From the NCBI RefSeq assembly GCF_031348265.1, contig NZ_CP133771.1, positions 7,006,001 through 7,070,000 of the forward strand: a stretch of DNA of 64,000 nt. The letters run 5' to 3'. Shown here in pieces: positions 16,967 to 27,014 of this stretch. The notes below the pieces were generated by a model. That model ran no database searches. It was not told the DNA's origin and worked only from the letters and a program-made list of their open reading frames with translations. Source of the DNA: Streptomyces collinus. Lineage in GTDB: Bacteria; Actinomycetota; Actinomycetes; Streptomycetales; Streptomycetaceae. The stretch's first letter is position 1; each line of letters begins with the position of its first letter. The position numbers were made by a program, and so were the translations under genes.

Positions 16967-17749
16967 TCAAGCCGTAGCAGCCGGCGGAACCGGCGGAGCC
17001 AACTGGCGGGACAGCCACGTCGGTACGCCCCCGAGCAGCCGGAACAGCCGCCGGGCCTCCTCGCGCAGCCGGGACGCCTCCGGCTCCGTCTCGGTGTCGG
17101 CGAGGGACACCAGCGCCGGAGCCGTGCCGACGAGATAGCCCAGCTCCTCCCGGATCCGCAGCGACTCCGTGAAACCGTGCCGCGCCTCCGCCAACTCCCC
17201 TTCCCGCAGGGCGAGTCCGGCCAGATGGCGCCACGTGAAGGACAGCAGCAGCGGGTCGGAGTGCGCCGTCGCGCCCGCGTGGGCACGGCGGTAGGCCGCG
17301 CGGGCGGCCTGGGGCGCGCTCGTCAGGTTCTCCGCCAGGAGCCCGCGCCGGAAGTCCAGCAGAGCCCGCGCCGGAGCCCCCGGAGGGACCAGCGCCGCCG
17401 CCCGCCCCAGCGCGGCCCGCGCCTCGTCGGCCCGGTCCCGCACCGCGAGCAGCGTCGCCGCGTAGGCCAAGTAACCGCGTTCACAAGCGGCCGCGCCGCG
17501 TTCGTCGTCGCTGTGGGCCATCGCCTCGGCCGTGCGCAGCGCGTCCTCGGCCTCCTCCCAGCCCTGCTCGGTGTACAGACACCGTTCCACCAGCAACGAC
17601 GCGCGTTGCAGCGCCGCCGCCGGTGTGGTCGGCGGCAGCAGGGCGGCCGCGTCGGCCCAGCATCCGCGGGAGCGCAGCCGCCATACCGCGGTCTGGAGGG
17701 GATCGTCACCGGCGGTCGTTCCGTTACCAGACATGGCGGTATGCGCCAC
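16967..17749 (-). CDS. TPR-like alpha-helical protein of unknown function
   Basis: The product of about 260 residues is entirely helical in pattern, with repeated A/L-rich pairs such as ALRTAEAMAHSDDERGAAACE, YLAYAATLLAVRDRADEARAA and AYRRAHAGATAHSDPLLLSF. These fit degenerate tetratricopeptide repeats. I chose GTG 17749, which follows GGGGAGGG; ATG 17734 is possible. There is no signal peptide. It probably works as an adaptor, but no partner is visible. It is followed by a pair of hairpins shared with the convergent GntR gene. Confidence 0.68.
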   Translation of the reverse strand: MAHTAMSGNGTTAGDDPLQTAVWRLRSRGCWADAAALLPPTTPAAALQRASLLVERCLYTEQGWEEAEDALRTAEAMAHSDDERGAAACERGYLAYAATLLAVRDRADEARAALGRAAALVPPGAPARALLDFRRGLLAENLTSAPQAARAAYRRAHAGATAHSDPLLLSFTWRHLAGLALREGELAEARHGFTESLRIREELGYLVGTAPALVSLADTETEPEASRLREEARRLFRLLGGVPTWLSRQLAPPVPPAATA

Positions 17750-17898
17750 GTTGCCCTCCCCGAGCACGCCATCGAGCTGTTGAGTGGTGGCGGCATCTCA
17801 GCACGAATCGGCGGGCCGGGCCAAGAGGGTGGGTGAAGGATTTCACAAAGTCGTGGGACTCGGGGGCGTCCCGGGTTTGGGCCGGGACACCCCGTGTT

Positions 17899-19572
17899 TC
17901 AGCTCATGCGCAGGGCCAGGAAGAAATCCAGCTTGTCCTCGAGCCGCGACAGATCACGGCTCGTCAACTGCTCGATCCGGCCGACCCGGTAGCGCAGCGT
18001 GTTGACGTGCAGGTGCAGACGGGCGGCGCAGCGGGTCCAGGAGCCGTCGCAGTCGAGGAAGGCCTCCAGGGTCGGGATCAGCTCGGCGCGGTGGCGGCGG
18101 TCGTAGTCGCGCAGCGGGTCCAGGAGGCGGGCGGTGAAGGCCCGGCGGACGTCGTCCGGGACGAAGGGCAGCAGCAGGACGTGGGAGGCCAGTTCCTGGT
18201 GGCCGGCCGCGCAGACCCGGCCCGGGCGGGCCGCGGCGACGCGCCGGGCGTGGCGGGCCTCCTCCAGCGCACCGCGCAGGCCTTCCGCCGAGTGGACGGC
18301 CGCGCTGACGCCGAGGGTGAGCCGGCCGTCGTCGTCGAGGCCCGCCGTGAGGGGGCCCCGTACCGATCCCAGGAGGGTGTCCGCGAGGATGCCCGCCTCC
18401 GTGCCGTCGTGCTCCGCCGAGACGGCCGGGAGGGGCACCAGGGCGATGGCCTCGTCGCCCGTGTGGGCCACGGCGATACGGTCGGAGTGCTCCGGGCCGG
18501 CGACCGCGGGGTCGACGAGGACCTCCTCCAGCAGGGCCTGCGCCACCGGGCCGCCCTCGATCTCCCCGCCCTCCCAGTCGACCCGGGCCACGACCACCTG
18601 CCAGTGCGGCGCGGCTCCCAGGCCGGGCAGCAGCACCGGCGCGGCCACGCGCAGCCGGGCGGCGATCTCGGCGGGTGCCGCGCCCGTCTGGACCAGCTCC
18701 AGGACCTCCTGGGCCAGGCGGCGGCGGACCGTGCGGGCCGCGTCGCGGCGGTCCCGCTCGACCGCGATCAGCTGGGTGACGCCGTAGAGCAGGTCCAGGC
18801 GTTCCTCGGGCCAGTCCCCGGCGTCCGCCTCGACGGCCAGCAGCCAGTCCGACAGGACGGTCTCGCGGACGTCCCGGGCGGGCTGCGGGGAGCGGCCCGT
18901 GGAGCGGATCGGGAACAGGGAGTACGTCGTGGCGCCGAGGGCGACGCGGTGGGGGCCGCGGCGGCCCGTGCGGGTGGCGGCCAGGTGTTCTCCGGCCAGC
19001 CGGGCGCACGTCTCGGCCGGCAGGGCGGGGCCTGCCGCCTTCGAGCCGGCGATCGGGCGGCCGGTGGGGGAGAGGACCCAGGCCCGCAGGTCCAGGTCCG
19101 TGCCCAGGAGGTCCAGGACCACGTCGGGGCCGCCGCCTGCCGGGCCCGAGGTCATCATCCGGCGGTGGCGGTCGACGACCGCCGCGAGGTCGCCGGCGCG
19201 CTCGCCGGAGACCTGCCGTACGACGTGTTCGGTGATCGTCGCGAACGCCACCGACTCGTGCACCGCGAAGAGCGGGAGGCGGTGCCGGGCGCAGGCCACG
19301 ACCAGGTCCTCGGGGATGTCCCCGAGCTCGGCCTCGCCCGCGGCGAGGGCCGTCACGCCCGCCTGCACCAGGATCCGGACGAAAGGCTCCGAGTCGTTCG
19401 CGTCCCGGCGCCAGGCCAGGCCCGTGAGTACCAGTTCGCCGCCCGCGAGGTAGCGGCTGGGGTCGCGGAGGTCGGTGGTCATCACACCCCGCACGGTGCG
19501 GTCCAGCTCGTCCTCGCCGCCGAGCAGCTTGAGGCCCAGCGCGTCGGTGTCCAGCAGTGCGCGCAGCCGCAT
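17899..19572 (-). CDS. PucR-family regulator of purine catabolism
   Basis: The N-terminal PucR domain (about 1-120, MRLRALLDTDALGLKLLGG...) and C-terminal helix-turn-helix (FLDCDGSWTRCAARLHLHVN...TLRYRVGRIEQL) are family-typical, with a GGDEF-like middle. The length, about 557 residues, is normal. The start MRLRALL at 19572 was preferred to one 11 codons upstream. Divergence from the xanthine dehydrogenase operon strongly suggests that it controls this operon in response to a purine or its breakdown product. Confidence 0.88.
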   Translation of the reverse strand: MRLRALLDTDALGLKLLGGEDELDRTVRGVMTTDLRDPSRYLAGGELVLTGLAWRRDANDSEPFVRILVQAGVTALAAGEAELGDIPEDLVVACARHRLPLFAVHESVAFATITEHVVRQVSGERAGDLAAVVDRHRRMMTSGPAGGGPDVVLDLLGTDLDLRAWVLSPTGRPIAGSKAAGPALPAETCARLAGEHLAATRTGRRGPHRVALGATTYSLFPIRSTGRSPQPARDVRETVLSDWLLAVEADAGDWPEERLDLLYGVTQLIAVERDRRDAARTVRRRLAQEVLELVQTGAAPAEIAARLRVAAPVLLPGLGAAPHWQVVVARVDWEGGEIEGGPVAQALLEEVLVDPAVAGPEHSDRIAVAHTGDEAIALVPLPAVSAEHDGTEAGILADTLLGSVRGPLTAGLDDDGRLTLGVSAAVHSAEGLRGALEEARHARRVAAARPGRVCAAGHQELASHVLLLPFVPDDVRRAFTARLLDPLRDYDRRHRAELIPTLEAFLDCDGSWTRCAARLHLHVNTLRYRVGRIEQLTSRDLSRLEDKLDFFLALRMS

Positions 19573-19878
19573 TCTCGTCGCCGCCGATCTTTGTCTCGAA
19601 ATCAAACCCTGCCCCGGCTGTGTTCCAGGTCACGCGGCTGTGTCGCGCGTTTCCACAGGAGAACGAGGAGGTTTCTGAGGGCCTCCGTTCATACGAATCT
19701 ACAAGATGCCCGTCCTGGCCAGCCAACTCCTTCATGGTTTCCGTGACTGACTCGCTTGGCGCACCGCGCTGTGTACTGAGGCCACTACGCGTGAACAGCA
19801 CATGAACGAGCCGGGACCGCCGCACACGGATTGGCTCAAACCGAACGCCCCACGAGAAGACGAAGAAGAGAGCCGGTC
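19573..19878. promoter_or_regulatory. Divergent control region, pucR-like gene / xanthine dehydrogenase operon
   Basis: These 306 bases hold no gene. They must carry both promoters. I found no convincing -35/-10 pair or symmetric operator, so no site is named. Confidence 0.55.
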
Positions 19879-20768
19879 ATGGACTTCCTTCGCCCCGCCA
19901 GCTGGGAGGAGGCGCTCGCCGCGAAAGCCGAGCACCCCTCCGCTGTGCCGATTGCGGGTGGCACCGACGTGATGGTCGAGATCAACTTCGACCACCGCCG
20001 GCCCGAGTACCTCCTGGACCTGAACCGCATCGGCGACCTCGGCGAGTGGGAGGTCGGCGAGGACAGCGTGCGGCTGGGTGCCTCCGTGCCGTACACGAAG
20101 ATCATGGAGAACCTGCGCGCCGAGCTGCCGGGTCTCGCCCTCGCCTCGCACACGGTCGCCTCCCCGCAGATCCGCAACCGCGGCGGCGTCGGCGGCAACC
20201 TCGGCACCGCCTCCCCGGCCGGTGACGCCCACCCCGCGCTGCTCGCCGCGGGCGCCGAGGTGGAGGTCGAGTCGGTGCGCGGCTCGCGCCGCATCCCGAT
20301 CGACGCGTTCTACACGGGCGTGAAGCGCAACGCGCTGGCGGCCGACGAGCTGATCCGCGCCGTGCACGTGAAGAAGGCCGACGGGCCGCAGCAGTTCTCC
20401 AAGGTGGGAACCAGGAACGCGATGGTCATCGCCGTGTGCGCCTTCGGGCTCGCGCTGCACCCCGAGACGCGGACCGTGCGCACCGGGATCGGCTCGGCCG
20501 CCCCGACACCCGTCCGGGCCAAGGCCGCCGAGGAGTTCCTGAACGCCGCGCTGGAGGAGGGCGGCTTCTGGGACAACGGGCAGATCATCACCCCGTCGGT
20601 CGCCAAGCAGTTCGCGGACCTGTGCTCCGCCGCCTGCAACCCGATCGACGACGTCCGGGGCACAGCGAGCTACCGCCGCCACGCGGTCGGGGTCATGGCC
20701 CGCCGCACCCTGACCTGGACCTGGGAGTCCTACCGCGGCACCCGCCGCCTCACCGAGGGAGCTGCGTG

Positions 20769-20769
<1 letters not shown>
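19879..20769 (+). CDS. Xanthine dehydrogenase, FAD-binding subunit
   Basis: The 296-residue CoxM-type FAD subunit passes electrons from the iron-sulfur subunit to NAD. The FAD-binding motif AGGTDVMVEI lies near residue 27 and RNRGGVGGNLGTASPAGD near 115, both diagnostic. The start ATG 19879 follows GAAGAAGAGAG. Its stop overlaps the next start (TGATG), so the subunits are made together. Role: the purine pathway, hypoxanthine to xanthine to urate. Confidence 0.93.
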
Positions 20770-21350
<581 letters not shown>

Positions 21351-21352
21351 TC

Positions 21353-23752
21353 ATGGCGTCCCCCAGTGGAACCCCCACGAAGATCACCCAGGGCTCCCAG
21401 ACCAAGGGCGGGATCGGCGAGTCCACGCTCCGCCCCGACGGCACCCTCAAGGTCACCGGCGAGTTCGCGTACTCGTCCGACATGTGGCACGAGGACATGC
21501 TGTGGGGGCAGATCCTCCGCTCGACCGTCGCGCACGCCGAGATCGTGTCCATCGACACGGGCGAGGCCCTGGCCATGCCGGGCGTCTACGCCGTCCTGAC
21601 GTACGACGACCTGCCCACCGACGTGAAGAACTACGGCCTGGAGATCCAGGACACCCCGGTCCTCGCCCACGGCAAGGTCCGTCACCACGGCGAGCCGGTC
21701 GCCCTCGTCGCCGCCGACCACCCGGAGACCGCCCGCCGGGCCGCCGCGAAGATCAAGGTCGACTACCGCGAGCTGCCCGTCATCACCGACGAGGCCTCCG
21801 CCACCGCCCCGGACGCGATCCTCGTCCACGAGAACCGCGACGACCACCACGCCGGTCACGTCCCGCACCCCAACATCGTGCACCGCCAGCCGATCATCCG
21901 CGGCGACGTGGCGGCGGCGCGCGAGCGGGCCGACGTGATCGTCACGGGCGAGTACACCTTCGGCATGCAGGACCAGGCCTTCCTCGGCCCCGAGTCCGGC
22001 CTCGCCGTGCCGGAGGAGGACGGTGGCGTCCACCTCTACATCGCCACCCAGTGGCTGCACAGCGACCTGCGCCAGATGGCGCCCGTGCTCGGCCTGCCCG
22101 AGGACAAGGTGCGGATGACGCTGTCCGGTGTCGGCGGCGCGTTCGGCGGCCGCGAGGACCTGTCCATGCAGATCCACGCCTGCCTGCTGGCGCTGCGCAC
22201 CGGCAAGCCCGTCAAGATCGTCTACAACCGGTTCGAGTCGTTCTTCGGACACGTCCACCGCCACCCCGCGAAGCTGTACTACGAGCACGGGGCCACCCAG
22301 GACGGCAAGCTCACCCACCTGAAGTGCCGGATCGTCCTGGACGGCGGCGCCTACGCCTCCGCCTCCCCGGCCGTCGTCGGCAACGCCTCCTCCCTGTCCG
22401 TCGGCCCGTACGTGGTCGAGGACGTGGACATCGAGGCCATCGCCCTCTACACCAACAACCCGCCCTGCGGCGCGATGCGCGGCTTCGGCGCGGTCCAGGC
22501 GTGCTTCGCCTACGAGGCGCAGATGGACAAGCTCGCCGCGAAGCTCGGCATGGACCCGGTGGAGTTCCGCCGGCTCAACGCCATGGAGCAGGGCACGCTC
22601 CTGCCGACCGGCCAGCCCGTCGACTCCCCGGCCCCCGTCGCCGAACTGCTGCGCCGCGTCAAGGCGATGCCGATGCCGCCGGAGCGCCAGTGGGAGTCCA
22701 GCGAGGGTGCCGACGTACGGCAGCTGCCGGGCGGCCTGTCCAACACCACGCACGGCGAGGGCGTCGTCCGCGGGGTCGGCTACGCGGTCGGCATCAAGAA
22801 CGTCGGCTTCTCCGAGGGCTTCGACGACTACTCCACCGCCAAGGTCCGTATGGAGGTCGTCGCCGGCGAGCCCGTCGCCACCGTGCACACCGCCATGGCG
22901 GAGGTCGGCCAGGGCGGCGTCACCGTCCACGCGCAGATCGCCCGCACCGAGCTGGGCGTCACGCAGGTGACCATCCACCCGGCCGACACCCAGGTGGGCA
23001 GCGCCGGTTCGACGTCGGCCTCCCGGCAGACGTACGTCACCGGCGGCGCGGTGAAGAACTCCTGCGAGCTGGTCCGCGAGAAGGTCCTGGAGATCGGGCG
23101 CCGCAAGTTCGGCTCCTACCACCCGGCCTGGGCGACGGCCGAACTGCTCCTGGAGGGCGGCAAGGTCGTCACCGACGGCGGCGAGGTCCTCAGCGACCTG
23201 GCCGACGTGCTGGAGGGCGAGACGGTGGAGGTCGAGGCGGAGTGGCGGCACCGGCCGACCGAGCCCTTCGACCTGCGCACCGGCCAGGGCAACGGGCACG
23301 TCCAGTACTCCTTCGCCGCACACCGGGCCGTCGTCGAGGTCGACACCGAACTCGGCCTGGTGAAGGTCATCGAACTGGCCTGCGCCCAGGACGTCGGCAA
23401 GGCGCTCAACCCGCTGTCGGTGCTCGGCCAGATCCAGGGCGGCACCACCCAGGGACTGGGCGTGGCGGTCATGGAGGAGATCGTCGTCGACCCGAAGACG
23501 GCGAAGGTCAAGAACCCCTCCTTCACCGACTACCTGATCCCGACCATCCTCGACACGCCGACCATCCCGGTCGACGTCCTCGAACTCGCCGACGACCACG
23601 CCCCGTACGGGCTGCGCGGCGTCGGTGAGGCACCCACCCTGTCGTCGACCCCGGCCGTCCTCGCGGCGATCCGGAACGCGACCGGTCTCGAACTGAACCG
23701 GACTCCGGTGAGGCCCGAGCACCTGACGGGTACCCAGCTCTCCGAGGGCTGA
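21353..23752 (+). CDS. Xanthine dehydrogenase, molybdopterin-binding subunit
   Basis: The 799-residue catalytic subunit shows the molybdopterin motifs GVGGAFGGRED, AMRGFGAVQA and QGGTTQGLG. The catalytic glutamate lies in GLRGVGEAP near the C-terminus. It oxidises hypoxanthine and xanthine. The gene follows the 2Fe-2S subunit by two bases. A hairpin at 23766 separates it from the permease gene, allowing lower downstream expression. Confidence 0.93.
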   Translation: MASPSGTPTKITQGSQTKGGIGESTLRPDGTLKVTGEFAYSSDMWHEDMLWGQILRSTVAHAEIVSIDTGEALAMPGVYAVLTYDDLPTDVKNYGLEIQDTPVLAHGKVRHHGEPVALVAADHPETARRAAAKIKVDYRELPVITDEASATAPDAILVHENRDDHHAGHVPHPNIVHRQPIIRGDVAAARERADVIVTGEYTFGMQDQAFLGPESGLAVPEEDGGVHLYIATQWLHSDLRQMAPVLGLPEDKVRMTLSGVGGAFGGREDLSMQIHACLLALRTGKPVKIVYNRFESFFGHVHRHPAKLYYEHGATQDGKLTHLKCRIVLDGGAYASASPAVVGNASSLSVGPYVVEDVDIEAIALYTNNPPCGAMRGFGAVQACFAYEAQMDKLAAKLGMDPVEFRRLNAMEQGTLLPTGQPVDSPAPVAELLRRVKAMPMPPERQWESSEGADVRQLPGGLSNTTHGEGVVRGVGYAVGIKNVGFSEGFDDYSTAKVRMEVVAGEPVATVHTAMAEVGQGGVTVHAQIARTELGVTQVTIHPADTQVGSAGSTSASRQTYVTGGAVKNSCELVREKVLEIGRRKFGSYHPAWATAELLLEGGKVVTDGGEVLSDLADVLEGETVEVEAEWRHRPTEPFDLRTGQGNGHVQYSFAAHRAVVEVDTELGLVKVIELACAQDVGKALNPLSVLGQIQGGTTQGLGVAVMEEIVVDPKTAKVKNPSFTDYLIPTILDTPTIPVDVLELADDHAPYGLRGVGEAPTLSSTPAVLAAIRNATGLELNRTPVRPEHLTGTQLSEG

Positions 23753-23765
23753 GCAGTCACGATCC

Positions 23766-23789
23766 CCCTGGGGGCTTCGTCCCCCAGGG
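23766..23789 (+). terminator. Hairpin after the xanthine dehydrogenase subunits
   Basis: CCCTGGGGG (23766-23774) and CCCCCAGGG (23781-23789) form a 9-bp stem with a six-base loop, followed by TCCCTTGTT. It is a terminator or attenuator before the permease gene. Confidence 0.7.
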
Positions 23790-23863
23790 TCCCTTGTTCG
23801 TCTCGGGCCGTCCCCCGGGTCGTGAACATCCCAACCCCCTTTGAAACTTGGGAGACGGCACCC

Positions 23864-25321
23864 ATGACCCAGCAATCAGTGGAGCCGAGGGCCACAGCCG
23901 AAGACGCGGGTGAAGGCACCCGCGTCCCGGCCGGACGGTCCTGGCTCGACCGGTACTTCCACATATCCCACAGAGGGTCGACGGTCGCCCGTGAAGTGCG
24001 CGGCGGCATCACGACCTTCATGGCGATGGCGTACATCCTCCTGCTCAACCCCCTGATCCTGTCCGGCAAGGACGCGGCCGGGGACACGCTCGCCCAGCCG
24101 GCCCTGATCACCGCGACCGCGTTCGCGGCGGCCTTCACCACCCTGCTGATGGGCTTCGTCGGCAAGGTGCCCCTGGCCCTCGCCGCCGGCCTGTCCGTCT
24201 CCGGGGTCCTCGCCTCCCAGGTCGCACCCGAGATGACCTGGCCGCAGGCGATGGGCATGTGCGTGATGTACGGCGTGATCATCATGCTGCTGGTCGTCAC
24301 CGGCCTGCGTGAGATGATCATGAACGCGATTCCGCTCGCGCTCAAGCACGGCATCACCATGGGCATCGGCCTGTTCATCGCCCTCATCGGTTTCTACAAG
24401 TCGGGCTTCGTGCACCAGGGCAAGGCCACGCCCCTCGCCCTCGGCCCGGCGGGCGAACTGGCCGGCTGGCCCGTCCTGCTCTTCGCCGGGACCCTGCTGC
24501 TGATCTTCATGCTCCAGGCCCGGAACGTCCCGGGCGCCATCCTCATCGGCATCGTCGGCGGCACGGTCGTCGCGGCGATCCTGAACGCGGCCGGCGTCAT
24601 CTCCCCCAGGCAGTGGGCGGGCGGCGCACCCGAACTGCACGGCAGTGCCGTCTCCATGCCCGACTTCTCGCTCTTCGGGGACGTGCGGTTCGGCGGCTGG
24701 GGCGAGGTCGGCGCGATGACCGTCGGCATGATCGTCTTCACCCTGGTGCTCGCCGGGTTCTTCGACGCGATGGCCACCATCATCGGCGTCGGCACCGAGG
24801 CCAAGCTCGCCGACGACAAGGGCCGCATGCCGGGCCTGTCCAAGGCGCTGTTCATCGACGGGGCCGGCGGCGCGATCGGAGGCGTGTCCGGCGGTTCCGG
24901 CCAGACGGTGTTCATCGAGTCGGCCACTGGTGTCGGTGAGGGCGCCCGCACGGGCCTCGCCTCCGTGGTGACCGGCCTGTTCTTCGCGGCCTGCCTGTTC
25001 TTCACCCCGCTCACCGCGATCGTGCCGCAGGAGGTCGCGTCCGCCGCCCTCGTCGTCATCGGCGCCATGATGCTGATGAACGCCCGGCACGTGGACTGGG
25101 CCGACCGGGCCACCGCCATCCCGGTGTTCCTCACGGTCGTGCTGATGCCGTTCACGTACACCATCACCACCGGTGTCGCCGCGGGTGTCATCTCCTACGT
25201 CGCCATCAAGACCGCCCAGGGCAAGTGGCGCGAGATCGGCGCCTTCATGTGGATCCTCACGGCGGTGTTCGTCGTCTACTTCGCCCTCAACCCCATCGAG
25301 AGCTGGCTGGGCGTCCACTGA
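23864..25321 (+). CDS. NCS2/AzgA-type purine permease
   Basis: The 485-residue protein has about 12-14 hydrophobic helices. The AzgA-subfamily signatures are seen: GITTFMAMAYILLLNP near the start and GVGTEAKLADDKG followed by the GGSGQTVFIESATGVGEGAR loop. It should import hypoxanthine, guanine or xanthine by proton symport. GGGAG precedes ATG 23864. Position between xanthine dehydrogenase and XdhC supports a role in purine scavenging. Confidence 0.9.
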   Translation: MTQQSVEPRATAEDAGEGTRVPAGRSWLDRYFHISHRGSTVAREVRGGITTFMAMAYILLLNPLILSGKDAAGDTLAQPALITATAFAAAFTTLLMGFVGKVPLALAAGLSVSGVLASQVAPEMTWPQAMGMCVMYGVIIMLLVVTGLREMIMNAIPLALKHGITMGIGLFIALIGFYKSGFVHQGKATPLALGPAGELAGWPVLLFAGTLLLIFMLQARNVPGAILIGIVGGTVVAAILNAAGVISPRQWAGGAPELHGSAVSMPDFSLFGDVRFGGWGEVGAMTVGMIVFTLVLAGFFDAMATIIGVGTEAKLADDKGRMPGLSKALFIDGAGGAIGGVSGGSGQTVFIESATGVGEGARTGLASVVTGLFFAACLFFTPLTAIVPQEVASAALVVIGAMMLMNARHVDWADRATAIPVFLTVVLMPFTYTITTGVAAGVISYVAIKTAQGKWREIGAFMWILTAVFVVYFALNPIESWLGVH

Positions 25322-25357
25322 CGCCTGCCTTCCCGCAACCCAAGGAGACCGAGACAG

Positions 25358-26509
25358 ATGCTGGACATCGCCGAGGAGCTGAACCGGTGGGTCGAGCAGG
25401 GCCGTGACTTCGCCGTGGCCACCGTGGTGGCCGTCAGCGGCAGCGCGCCCCGCCGGCCCGGCGCCGCGCTCGCGGTGGACGCCGACGGCACGGCGATCGG
25501 ATCGGTCTCCGGCGGCTGCGTGGAGGGCGCGGTCTACGCGTTGTGCGAGCAGGCGCTGCGGGACGGCGAAACCGTCCTGGAGCGCTTCGGGTACAGCGAC
25601 GACGACGCCTTCGCCGTGGGCCTGACCTGCGGCGGCGTCATCGACATCCTGGTCACCCCGGTACGGGCCGCCGATCCGGTCCGCCCGGTGGTCGCGTCCG
25701 CGCTCGCCGCCGCCGCCGAAGGGGAGGCGGCTGCGGTGGCACGGATCGTGTCGGGCCCGCCCGAACTGACGGGCCGGGCCCTCCTGGTCCGCCCCGACGG
25801 TGCGTACGACGGCGGCTTCGGCGCCCATCCGGAACTGGACCGCACGGTCGCCGCCGAGGCCGGCGCCTTCCTGGACGCGGGCCGCACCGGCACCCTGGAG
25901 ATCGGCGAGCGGGGCTCACGCTGCGGAGCGCCCCTCACCGTCCTGGTCGAGTCCTCGGTCCCCGCACCCCGCATGATCGTGTTCGGCGCGATCGACTTCG
26001 CCGCCGCCCTGGTCCGCGTCGGCAAGTTCCTCGGCCACCACGTCACGGTGTGCGACGCGCGTCCCGTCTTCGCGACCCGGACGCGCTTCCCGGAGGCCGA
26101 CGAGATCGTCGTCGAGTGGCCCCACCGCTACCTGGAGCGCACCGACGTCGACGTCCGCACGGTCCTGTGCGTGCTGACCCACGACGCCAAGTTCGACGTG
26201 CCCCTGCTGAAGCTGGCGCTGCGCCTGCCGGTGGCGTACGTCGGTGCCATGGGCTCGCGGCGCACCCACCTGGACCGCCACGCCCGCCTGCGGGAAGTCG
26301 GCGTCACCGAACTGGAGTTGAGCCGCCTGCACTCGCCGATCGGGCTGGACCTCGGCGCCCGTACGCCCGAGGAGACCGCCCTGTCGATCGCGGCGGAGAT
26401 CGTCGCCGCGCGGCGTGGCGGCAGCGGAGTCTCCCTGACCGGGGCGCACACGCCGATCCACCACGAGCCGGAGCCGGCGGCCACGGGCCGGATCGGGTCG
26501 GTGGCCTGA
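25358..26509 (+). CDS. xdhC: XdhC-family molybdenum cofactor insertion factor
   Basis: This 383-residue chaperone inserts the sulfurated molybdenum cofactor into xanthine dehydrogenase. The N-terminal XdhC/CoxI motif GSVSGGCVEGAVY (about 47-60) and LTCGGVIDILV follow, then a C-terminal Rossmann domain (MIVFGAIDFAAALVRVGKFL). AAGGAG lies upstream of the ATG. It completes the operon. Downstream, a GC-rich stem (CCGGCC/GGCCGG, 26513-26534) lies between this gene and the convergent SRPBCC gene. Confidence 0.92.
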   Translation: MLDIAEELNRWVEQGRDFAVATVVAVSGSAPRRPGAALAVDADGTAIGSVSGGCVEGAVYALCEQALRDGETVLERFGYSDDDAFAVGLTCGGVIDILVTPVRAADPVRPVVASALAAAAEGEAAAVARIVSGPPELTGRALLVRPDGAYDGGFGAHPELDRTVAAEAGAFLDAGRTGTLEIGERGSRCGAPLTVLVESSVPAPRMIVFGAIDFAAALVRVGKFLGHHVTVCDARPVFATRTRFPEADEIVVEWPHRYLERTDVDVRTVLCVLTHDAKFDVPLLKLALRLPVAYVGAMGSRRTHLDRHARLREVGVTELELSRLHSPIGLDLGARTPEETALSIAAEIVAARRGGSGVSLTGAHTPIHHEPEPAATGRIGSVA

Positions 26510-26545
26510 GCCCCGGCCGGGCACGCCGGGCCGGCGGCCGGTGCG

Positions 26546-26986
26546 TCAGGCCTGCCTGAGCAGACGGTTCAGCGCCCGCCCGAACACGTACCGCGAGGAG
26601 CGCCGCACCACCGCGTCGAAGGCCGACGGCACGAACCGGACCCGGATCTCCTCCCGCCACACCACGCGCGCCCGCCCGCCCGGCCCCGGCCGCACCTCCA
26701 GCTCCGCCCACCCGAGGACGACCCGCCCCCGCTTCTCCAGCCGGCACAACCCGGTGGCGCCGTCCCGCGGCGGCTGCCACACCGTCACCTCCATCGGGTC
26801 GTCGAAGGCCAGCACCCCGACTCCCGAGCGGGCCACGACGAACGTGCCCTCGCGTGTCGGCCCGGCCGGCTCGACCCTGACCACCGTCAACGGCACCGCG
26901 TCACCGTGCCGCTGCCACCGGGTGATCCGCCGCCACGCCTCGTCGAGGGGGAGCGGAACGGTGCGTTCGATCAGGAAGTTCGCCAC
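26546..26986 (-). CDS. SRPBCC-family (START-like) small protein
   Basis: The 146-residue protein has the SRPBCC pattern: an N-terminal strand MANFLIERTVPLPLDEAWRR with ITRWQRHGDAVPLT, central strands ending VVWREEIRV, and a C-terminal amphipathic helix. These fold around small hydrophobic ligands. The GTG start has GGAGG directly adjacent with no spacer, so either translation begins leaderless or the start is misjudged. It is unlinked to purine genes. The role is unknown. Confidence 0.8.
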   Translation of the reverse strand: MANFLIERTVPLPLDEAWRRITRWQRHGDAVPLTVVRVEPAGPTREGTFVVARSGVGVLAFDDPMEVTVWQPPRDGATGLCRLEKRGRVVLGWAELEVRPGPGGRARVVWREEIRVRFVPSAFDAVVRRSSRYVFGRALNRLLRQA

Positions 26987-27014
26987 CCTCCGATCGTAGG
27001 GAACCCGCGGGGCG